Source: Deinandra increscens subsp. villosa (taxonomy: Eukaryota; Streptophyta; Magnoliopsida; Asterales; Asteraceae). From it: a DNA stretch of 64,000 nucleotides. Of the stretch, positions 55,932 through 64,000 are shown piece after piece. The notes under the pieces were generated by a model. It was not told where the DNA came from. It saw nothing but the letters and a program-made list of their open reading frames with translations, and ran no database searches. The stretch's first letter is position 1; every line of letters begins with the position of its first letter. The stretch covers positions 26,584,454-26,648,453 of the forward strand of contig JBCNJP010000012.1 of the NCBI GenBank assembly GCA_039602395.1, in the 5' to 3' direction. The translations under genes were made by a program, and so were the position numbers.

Positions 55932-57608
55932 TTAGTTTGACCAGTGTGCAGGTACTTCTAGAAGACCTATTGACGATTGCAAAAGTTGTTGATGGAGGAG
56001 TATTCTGCTTAATTTAAATTTTCATGATAAATCTTTCTAACCTGCAAATTTTCTGAATTCTAAATCTGCAAACTATCCGTGTTGATTGATCACTTTTCTT
56101 TACCTCCAATTTTTTTTCTCAAAAACACCAAAAATAGAGTTTTGTTTTTGTGTAAAATGAAAATCCAAAAATAGAGTTTTCATTTTAAGGGGGAGAATTG
56201 TAAGTAAGGGGGAGTAATTGAGAAAATGCATGTTATGGGGAGAAAGTGAATACATGCCAAATATATAATGAAGGAAGGTGAATACATGCCAAATATATAA
56301 AATTGTGAGAAATTGATCATTGGGAAATGATGGTACATTGGCTTACGCATCTGACTCATGGATAGAGTAGATGAAAGAGCCATAAGATCATTGTTTGATA
56401 TGCTTGGTAGGCTCGGCAAATCAGAAAGTATTCAGATGTGATATACACTAAATACTAATGCTTGACCATGTGGATAACATCTTGATGCATATTTCATGAT
56501 ACAAAAAGAAAAATAAGTGTGAAATTCAAAATGAGAAGTCACTGTGTATACATGTGTTCATTTTGCAAAGATTTAAACTTGTTTGATTTTCTTTATTTTG
56601 TCAAACGATCGGACTTTCTCTGCGTATCAAAAGATCGACCTGATCGTTGTTCGTTTGACGTTCTGCTTTATTTTCTTTGGTGTTTCGTATAACTCATCGG
56701 ACTTTCTCTGCGTGTACGGGAGTACCGACCTGATTGTTGTTGAGTTATACAGTTTCAACTTGTTTTATTTTCTTATTTTGTTAAATCCGAGGCCTTATCT
56801 GCGTATCGAAAGATCGACCTTAAGGTAGACGATTTAACGTTCTTATTTCTTTTTGCATGGAACACAATTGACGATATCATGAAAATATTATGCATTGTGA
56901 AAACTCACAAGTGCTGTCACACAAACGGAAAGAGAAAGAAAAACCGAAAATGTCTGATTATGTCTGATAGTGTGGGATACACTGGTCAAAGAAAATCTAA
57001 TCAATACCTTAACCTATCCAGATGTTATGAGTATGATCCTGCCTGAGTTTAAGTTGGACAAATTATACCAGCAATCAGCATGACTTATGTGCTTCGATTA
57101 ATTGAAATTGAAGTGCAGTTCAGTGCGTTATGTTCAATATGATCCCATATAGTGATCTTTCTCATACCAAAAATATTGTTTGATTCTGTATTGCAATTTC
57201 ATTTCATACCTAGATAAGCCAAAAAGATTTTTGGTGTGTGTTTAGCATAATCTTTGAAAAATCAAAAAGATTTTGGTTCTGCTTTATTTTCGATCTGATC
57301 AACACGTGATACAAATCGTTTTTCAAAATCATATCTTAGAGTCTCAAACAGATGTTTTGCACCAATATTATTTAAATGTTTGAGCAGGTTGCTATGTGCA
57401 AGATATCACAACTTCAAGTCTTCTGAAGCTGTTGATAAAAGACTAGAGATACACTAAAATGTCATCAAGTATTCAAGATCAAGCTACGATCGAGTTGAGG
57501 AGGAGTTTGTTTGAAGATTCAATTCATTGAACGAACGGATTCTACACTTGAGGGGGAGCTTGGTTGAAAATACAAAGTTGATGATGTTGAAGGGATACTA
57601 CACACGAC
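55932..57608 (+). other. 3' noncoding region of element H
   Basis: No ORF with recognisable domain. It is conserved over its length with J (1-1575) despite diverged LTRs. It carries the three hairpins (56601-56838) and a 'gggggagaattgtaag' purine tract near 56190. Confidence 0.75.
56601..56838 (+). other. Three tandem conserved stem-loops (H copy)
   Basis: Units lie at 56601-56658, 56688-56749 and 56780-56838. Outer stems are TCAAACGA/TCGTTTGA, TATAACTC/GAGTTATA and GTTAAATC/GATTTAAC, all perfect. Units 1 and 2 share an inner stem ATCGG...CCTGAT, and all share TGCGT with an apical hairpin: ATC-AAAA-GAT, GTAC-GGGA-GTAC, ATC-GAAA-GAT. Two of the loops are GNRA. Paired changes against the J copy are described in the findings. 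Confidence 0.75.
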
Positions 57609-57619
57609 GAGGGGGAGTT

Positions 57620-57968
57620 TGATGATACCTGATATGTGCGTCGTGTGAAGTATCAGATAATGTACAAGATCAAGTCAAACTAGGTCTAGCTGAACTAGGT
57701 CCGAACCTGAAGTTCGGACTGGCCTAACCTGAGGTTCGGCCGAAGCTCGGACCAGCTAGTATATATAGATGGTTGGTCTTTGTAATTAAAAGGTTCTGAG
57801 CGTGTGAGATTTGTTAAGTGTGTGTTTCTGAGTGTGATTCTCTGAGTATGTATCTGAGTGTTTACTGATTGTAATTGTTCTTCATTGATCAATAAATCAA
57901 TCGGTTAATTACGTTTCGATGTCCGATTAGCTAGATCGAGTAGACGATCCGATGTTCACGTATTTTCA
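57620..57968 (+). repeat. 3' LTR of element H
   Basis: It begins TGATGATACC and ends TTTTCA, with tatatatag at 57760-57768. The purine tract gagggggagtt (57609-57619) precedes it. Confidence 0.92.
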
Positions 57969-57973
57969 TATAT

Positions 57974-59700
57974 CATCATATTGTTAGTACACGTCTCATT
58001 CCTATATTATGAACGTGTTTCCTAAAAGTCGATGTAGGGAGTCCTTTAGTGAAAAGATCTGATGAGTTGTTGCTAGATTGGACATATCTCATTTTGACAT
58101 GTTTGTCTTTGATGATCTCTTGAGTGTATGAAAAGAATCTTGCAGTATATGTTCTGTCCTATCACTTTTGATGTAACCTTCTTTCATTTGTGAGACACAA
58201 GTTGCATAGTCTTCATAGATTAGCGTTGGACGTCCTTCTTTTTCTAGCCCACAGGAAGTCAATATGAGTTGAGTCATAGATCTTAGCCATATACATTTCA
58301 TAAAAGCTTCATGTAGTGCAAAGACATCAACATGATTTGATGATGTTGCAACGAGTGTTTTTTTTTAGAACGCCCCATTCATGAATACATACGCAGTTTT
58401 GAGATCTTACCTTATGAGGGTCAGAAAAATAACATGCATCTACATAACCAACCAACCCTTCTTTTGAATCGTTAGGATAAAACAAACCTAAATCAACAGT
58501 TCCTCGAAGATATCGAAGAACATGTTTAATCCCATTCCAGTGTCTTTACGTAGGCACTGAACTAAATCTTGCTAGTAAATTAACTGTAAAAGAAATATTA
58601 GGTCTAGTACAATTAGTAAGATACATGAGAGCCCCAATTGCACTGAGGTATGGTATTTTAAGGACCAAGAACCTCTTCACTATCTTCGCGAGGGCGAAAT
58701 GGATCTTTGTCGATATTTAGTGATCTCACAACCATTGGGGGTGCTTAAAGGATTTGCTTTATCCATATTGAAATGTTTCAAGAGTTTTTCAGTATAATTT
58801 GACTGATGAACAAGTATTCCATTTTTTGCATGCTCAATTTGTAAACCAAGGCAAAATTTGGTTTTGCCAAGGTCTTTCATTTAAAATTCTTTCTTTAAAA
58901 GAATAATTGTTTCATGAATTTCTTTATCTGTCCCCATTATATTTAGATCGTCAACATATACAACTATGATCACATATCCTGATGTTGTTTTCTTAATAAA
59001 AACGCATGGACACATATGATTATTTGTATATCATTTGCTTATCAAATAATCACTCAAGCGATTTTACCACATCCTTCCAGATTGTTTCAACCCATAAAAA
59101 GATATTTATAATCTGATTGAATACATTTCTTTGGGTTTTGAACCTAAAGCTTCAGGCATTTTAAATACTTCTGGGATTTTCATATATATATCACTACCAA
59201 GTGATCCATATAAGTAAGCAGTAACAACATCCATAAGACACATTTCTAGGTTTCTAGAAACTGCTAAGCTGATTAGATATCTAAAGGTAATTGTGTCCAT
59301 AACAGGGGAATATGTTTCTTCATAATCAATTCCTGGCCTTTGAGAAAAACCTTGTGCCACCATTCTAGCTTTACATCTTGTAACTTCATTTTTCTCATTA
59401 CGTTTTCACACGAAAATCCATTTATACCCTACAGGTTTTACGACCTTGGGTGTAAGAATAATAGGCCCAAAAACGTTTCTTTTGTTAAGCGAATCCAACT
59501 CAGCTTGCGTAGCATCTTTCCATTTATCCCAGTCGTGTCGTTTTTGACAATCCTTGACAGATTTTGGTTCAGAAATATCATCTCCCTCCATGATATCACT
59601 TCCTATAGAATAAGAAAATACATCATCAATATTTTTCATTTCTGACTGGTTCCATAATGTTTGCTTATGACCATAGTTAATTGACAACTAGTTGTTGTCT
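57974..59700 (-). pseudogene. pol: Reverse transcriptase and RNase H of element G
   Basis: RT begins with 'WKDATQAELDSLNKRNVF' and 'VGYKWIFV' (about 59600-59410), then 'MVAQGFSQRPGIDYEETYSPV' in part (59363 down), 'LMDVVTAYLYG', 'VYVDDLNIMG' (about 58945, catalytic DD) and 'MKDLGKTKFCLGLQIEH'. RNase H has 'LIYEDYATCVSQMKEGYIK' and 'DRTEHI' (about 58190), and ends 'DLFTKGLPTSTFRKHV...GMRRVL' with a stop just before H. Frameshifts are many. The copia order and the YVDD box are clear. Confidence 0.82.
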
Positions 59701-62040
59701 TCATTCATTTCCTCTTCATGAAACACTTTCAATGTTTCATTAGGATCATTTTCTTTATGGTCAATTTCCTTTTCAGGTCCTTTTATTTTCCGGGAAATTT
59801 TATCCTTTGAACCAATTGGTCTCCCACGTTTTAAACGTTTATGAGATTCATGAGCAATGTTATTATCTACTTGTTTACTCGGAATATCAACTCGGGCTGG
59901 AGCATTTACAACATACATGTGAGATTTAGTAACTCCTTTTTGTATCAGTAAATGCATCCGGTAGTTGATTTGAAATTTCTTGTAGATGTATAGTCTTTTG
60001 AACCTCTGATTCACATTGCTTTGTCCTTGAATCAAGATGCAACAACGAAGGCTCACACCATGAGATACCCTTGTCTTGGGTTTTCTTTTCTCCCCCAAGT
60101 GCTGGGAAGATTGCCTCATTGAAGTGGCAATCAGCAAAACGTGCTGTAAATACATTACCAGTTAAAGGTTCAAGATACCTTATGATGGAAGTTGTTTCAT
60201 ATCCAACATATATCCCCAACCTTATTTAAGGACCCATTTTTGTGCGTTGTGGTGGGGTAATAGGGACATATACTGCACAACCAAAAATTCTAAGGTGAGA
60301 TACATTTGGCTCATGGCCAGAAGCAAGTTGTATAAGAGAATACTGGTGATTTACACTTGGTCTCACATGGATTAATGACCCAGCATGTAAAATTTCATGG
60401 CCCCAAATAGATACAGGAAGCCTTGTTCTCATTATCAATAGCCTAGCAATTAGTTGGAGGCGTTTGATTAATGATTCAGCTAAACCATTATGTGTGTGTA
60501 CAGAGAAAATGGGTGTTCAATAACTATTCCAACACACATGCAATAATCATTAAAAGCGCGTGATGTAAACTCCCACATTGTCAAGTCTTACTCTTTTAAC
60601 CGTATAATCGGGAAAATGTCGTAATTTAATAATTTGAGCGAGAAATTTTGCAAAGGTACATTATGAGTTGATAACAAAGAGACGATAAACGTTTATGAGA
60701 TTCATGAGCAATGTTATTTTCCGGGAAATTTTATCCTTTGAACCAATTGGTCTCCCACGTTTTAAACGTTTATGAGATTCATGAGCAATGTTATTATCTA
60801 CTTGTTTACTCGGAATATCAACTCGGGCTGGAGCATTTACAACATACATGTGAGATTTAGTAACTCCTTTTTGTATCAGTAAATGCATCCGGTAGTTGAT
60901 TTGAAGTTTCTTGTAGATGTATAGTCTTTTGAACCTCTGATTCACATTGCTTTGTCCTTGAATCAAGATGCAACAACGAAGGCTCACACCATGAGATACC
61001 CTTGTCTTGGGTTTTCTTTTCTCCCCCAAGTGCTGGGAAGATTGCCTCATTGAAGTGGCAATCAGCAAAACGTGCTGTAAATACATTACGAGTTAAAGGT
61101 TCAAGATACCTTATGATGGAAGTTGTTTCATATCCAACATATATCCCCAACCTTATTTAAGGACCCATTTTTGTGCGTTGTGGTGGGGTAATAGGGACAT
61201 ATACTGCACAACCAAAAATTCTAAGGTGAGATACATTTGGCTCATGGCCAGAAGCAAGTTGTATAAGAGAATACTGGTGATTTACACTTGGTCTCACATG
61301 GATTAATGACCCAGCATGTAAAATTGCATGGCCCCAAATAGATACAGGAAGCCTTGTTCTCATTATCAATAGCCTAGCAATTAGTTGGAGGCGTTTGATT
61401 AATGATTCAGCTAAACCATTATGTGTGTGTACAGAGAAAATGGGTGTTCAATAACTATTCCAACACACATGCAATAATCATTAAAAGCGCGTGATGTAAA
61501 CTCCCACATTGTCAAGTCTTACTCTTTTAACCGTATAATCGGGAAAATGTCGTAATTTAATAATTTGAGCGAGAAATTTTGCAAAGGTACATTATGAGTT
61601 GATAACAAAGAGACGTGAGACCATATGCTAGATGTGTCTATTAGGACCATGAAATATCTAAATGGTCCACACGGTGGATGAAATGGTCCACATATGTCAC
61701 CTTGAATTCTCTCAAGAAACATGGGTGATTCATTTTCAACCTTGAGTAGTGAAGATCTAGTAATTAATTTCCCAAAAGAGAAAGATGTACATAGGTGTGC
61801 TTTATCATTTTAGGGGATCTTTTGGTACTTTAGTGGATGACCATGTGTGTTTTCAGTTATCCTTCTCAACATGGTGGATCTTGGATGACCTAATCTGTCA
61901 TGCCATAAACTGAATAAGTCATTATCACAATATTTTTCTTTGACTGCCATGTGTGCTTGAGGCACATCAATATGTGTATAATGCAAACCAGAATGGACCA
62001 TTGGTAGTCTTTCCATTACATTACCTTTGTTCATGATATA
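59701..62040 (-). pseudogene. pol: Integrase region of element G, with internal duplication
   Basis: The pre-integrase block is 'LWHDRLGHPRSTMLRRI' (about 61920). Integrase core text 'IQGDICGPFHPPCGPFRYFM' lies at about 61700. After it, 'TRLPVSIWGHAILHAGSLI' and 'GCAVYVPITPPQRTKMGP' (61369-61157) and 'IYVGYETTSIIRYLEPLT' (61150) appear, and all of these occur a second time at 60438-59926 because of a 931 bp-offset tandem duplication. Interrupted by stops and frameshifts in both copies. Confidence 0.8.
59785..61615 (-). repeat. Tandem duplication inside G pol (900 bp units)
   Basis: 59785-60684 and 60716-61615 are near-identical (I saw three differences). Between them, 60685-60715 is a short extra copy of about 59832-59864. 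This could be a true event or an assembly artefact. Confidence 0.9.
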
Positions 62041-62629
62041 CAGATATTTTTTGCTATCGACGGTTTCTTATTGAGTATTATATCCGTTATGGTATATGTT
62101 TTTGAAACTTGATAAGTTTCTTGTCGATTTTGGGGAGAATAAAGCATTTTCAATTGAAAGCTTTGTTCCATTTGGTAATACCAAATTAGCCTTTCCGACT
62201 CCTTCTATTAGGTCAGTAAGACCGGATATTGTATCGATGGTTCCATTGTTGGCTTTAATTCATTTAAATATTCCTTCGATTTAATAATAGTATGTGTGGC
62301 ACCACTATCTGCTATACACATATCGCCATCATTTGTTTGGTCATTTGCTCCAATGAAATTCATTATTTAACTTCACATATAAAGAAAACAAAGACAAGTA
62401 AGACATTATGAAATATTATAAGTAGGAAATATATTTTAAAAATATCTTACATAAAGAAAAGAAAAAAAAAAGAAAAACACTAGTTGAACATAATTTATGG
62501 AAGTGAAAATACATTATAAATTAAAACGTTGAGTTCCCATAACAATTTCAGGTCTCATAGTCATTGAAAAAATATGGGTTATTCAGTTCAATGTTGGTAT
62601 TCTCAAAAGTACCCACATGGTTTGCTTCT
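62041..62629 (-). pseudogene. pol: Gag-protease linker and protease region of G
   Basis: It is badly decayed. Minus-strand text near 62325 reads 'CIADSGATHTI' in part, the expected copia protease active-site block (D-S-G). An AT-rich stretch with poly-A (62400-62480) lies between it and gag. Confidence 0.5.
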
Positions 62630-63227
62630 TTCTCTTTTTCTTTAAGAGATGCTTAGTTTGCATAGATGTTGAGGTGTGTGACAATTTGTTGACCAGTGGT
62701 TCATCATTCCACAACTATGGCAAGAGTCACCAACATTTTGTGACGTACTAGCCTCATTCTTGAAATTATTCAGCTCATTAGAGTTACCAATTTGTGGAGC
62801 GTGGTAGGTGTTGTTTCTATGGTTACGTCCACGACCATAACCAATTAACCACGACCACGATAATTATTGTTTCGTTTAAAGGAATGTGTGTGGTCACTGT
62901 CATGATTTCTACTAAAATGGCTACGGCCACGACCACGTCCACGACTATGTCCATGATTTCATTCCCATCTATGCTCAGAAGATTTGGTGTCATTTTTATT
63001 AGCAACATGTACTTCTGGAATAGCTAGTGAACCAGTGGGACGAGCTTGATGATTTTTCATTAACAGCTCTTGATTTTTCTATGCTATAAGGAGCATTGAA
63101 TTTAGCTCAGAATATCTTTCATATTTTTTGCATTCTATATGTTTGTTGCAAACTCATACTTGATGCATGAAATGTGGAGTAAGTTGTCTCCAACATTTCT
63201 TCCTCGGTAACTGGGTTTACACAGGTG
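62630..63227 (-). pseudogene. gag: Gag C-terminal part of element G
   Basis: From the gap the reading gives 'PVTEEEMLETTYSTFHAS' (about 63200), 'RYSELNSMLL', 'ARPTGSLAIPEVHVAN', an arginine/glycine-rich 'RGRGRGR' run (about 62935) and a zinc knuckle CHSCGMMNHWSTNC (about 62720-62680, CX2CX4HX4C). Stops occur in between. It is the RNA-binding end of a copia Gag. The rest is hidden by the gap. Confidence 0.72.
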
Positions 63228-63727
63228 NNNNNNNNNNNNNNNNNNNNNNNNNNNNNNNNNNNNNNNNNNNNNNNNNNNNNNNNNNNNNNNNNNNNNNNNN
63301 NNNNNNNNNNNNNNNNNNNNNNNNNNNNNNNNNNNNNNNNNNNNNNNNNNNNNNNNNNNNNNNNNNNNNNNNNNNNNNNNNNNNNNNNNNNNNNNNNNNN
63401 NNNNNNNNNNNNNNNNNNNNNNNNNNNNNNNNNNNNNNNNNNNNNNNNNNNNNNNNNNNNNNNNNNNNNNNNNNNNNNNNNNNNNNNNNNNNNNNNNNNN
63501 NNNNNNNNNNNNNNNNNNNNNNNNNNNNNNNNNNNNNNNNNNNNNNNNNNNNNNNNNNNNNNNNNNNNNNNNNNNNNNNNNNNNNNNNNNNNNNNNNNNN
63601 NNNNNNNNNNNNNNNNNNNNNNNNNNNNNNNNNNNNNNNNNNNNNNNNNNNNNNNNNNNNNNNNNNNNNNNNNNNNNNNNNNNNNNNNNNNNNNNNNNNN
63701 NNNNNNNNNNNNNNNNNNNNNNNNNNN
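63228..63727. other. Assembly gap (500 N)
   Basis: Exactly 500 N, the usual size of a gap of unknown length. Open frames running through it are meaningless. Confidence 0.99.
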
Positions 63728-64000
63728 TTGTAAGTACACGTCTCATTCCTATATTATGAACGTGTTTCCTAAAAATCGATGTAGGGAGTCCTTTAGTGAA
63801 AAGATCTGCTGAGTTGTTGCTAGATTGGACATATCTCGTTTGACATGTTTGTCTTTGATGAGCTCTTGAGTGTATGAAAAGAATCTTTGCAGTATATGTT
63901 ATGTCCTATCACTTTTGATGTAACCTTCTTTCATTTGTGAGACACAAGCTACATAGTCTTCATAGATTTAGCATTGGACGTCCTTCTTTCTCTAGCCCAC
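63728..64000 (-). pseudogene. pol: Second copy of the G RNase H end
   Basis: It matches 57978-58250 nearly base for base (e.g. 'acacgtctcattcctatatt'), same orientation, without the H insertion nearby. It is the C-terminal RNase H and stop region of another G-family element, or of a duplicated assembly segment, running off the window. Confidence 0.8.

Larger units (their letters stand above)
51770..57968 (+). mobile_element. Element H: complete gag-only copia element
   Basis: The perfect duplication TATAT (51765-51769, 57969-57973) flanks it. LTRs are 51770-52119 and 57620-57968 and are nearly identical. It has a Met-tRNA primer site, a TTCGG-rich leader, a long open gag (52666-54735), a broken gag extension with a second zinc knuckle, then 1.7 kb of structured noncoding sequence and a purine tract. 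Protease, integrase, RT and RNase H are absent. SIRE-type copia elements have Gag of this look; that lineage is an inference. Confidence 0.93.
51324..63227 (-). mobile_element. Element G: copia retrotransposon, interrupted by H and by the gap
   Basis: Read on the minus strand, gag C-terminus (from 63227), integrase, RT and RNase H run down to 57980. H then interrupts, and the purine-rich 3' end and 3' LTR lie at 51324-51769. The host text joins across H at TATAT. The 5' LTR and gag start lie in or beyond the N gap. A 900 bp internal tandem duplication and many stops make it dead. Confidence 0.82.

Noticed and set aside
56601..56838. Hammerhead-type ribozyme in the triple hairpins
   Set aside because: CTGAT and GAAA words occur, but in the wrong order and spacing, and no three-way junction can be drawn.
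63119..63812. Long frames of about 190-206 residues
   Set aside because: They run through the 500-N gap, so their openness has no meaning.

Overview
This 64 kb window is plant nuclear DNA made almost entirely of nested, mostly broken retrotransposons. I found no ordinary host gene. The evidence for a plant is Ty1/copia, Tat-type and Athila-type Ty3 elements, initiator-Met-tRNA primer sites, an L1-type LINE fragment and tRNA-derived SINE-like pieces. The repeat style suggests a eudicot, perhaps Asteraceae; that family assignment is an inference.

Layout (letters used throughout). J (1-1943) is the 3' part of a gag-only copia. I (1944-6631) is a Tat remnant carrying a G/C-capped insertion (about 2476-3130) and a solo LTR (3540-6080, target duplication ACTTA). 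K is an Athila element starting at 6632. It is split by B (8354-15973, minus, gag-only copia) and by C (19328-49338, plus, copia, perfect AAAAG duplication), and its reverse transcriptase resumes at 49344. C's 5' LTR contains solo LTR E (19675-20821, AACAC). C's 3' tail contains D (26753-47479, minus, Tat, CTAAG), and D's antisense gene contains F (27970-38282, plus, Tat, CAAAC). Removing each insertion restores the reading of its host, so the order of events is I, K, (B, C), (E, D), F.

Right part. K stops near 49465. An unassigned stretch follows (49466-50217), then a minus-strand LINE endonuclease fragment (50218-51260) interrupted by a SINE-like unit. G (51324 to beyond the assembly gap, minus) is a copia that carries a 900 bp internal tandem duplication and is interrupted by H (51770-57968, plus, TATAT), a gag-only copia of J's family. 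A 500-N gap (63228-63727) is followed by a second copy of G's 3' pol region.

Four points stand out. (1) J and H share three consecutive stem-loops in their 3' noncoding region with GNRA-type loops; paired base changes between the copies preserve the stems, so this looks like a conserved RNA structure. (2) The LTRs of C and E carry an open reading frame ending at a splice donor (AAG/GTATATC). In C a splice acceptor just upstream of gag joins it in frame, predicting a Gag with an LTR-encoded N-terminus. B has a matching donor and an acceptor exactly at its gag ATG. (3) Both Tat elements carry a homologous multi-exon gene antisense to pol. (4) B and H are gag-only elements with long, conserved noncoding 3' regions. 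All RNA and splicing statements are read from sequence only and are untested.
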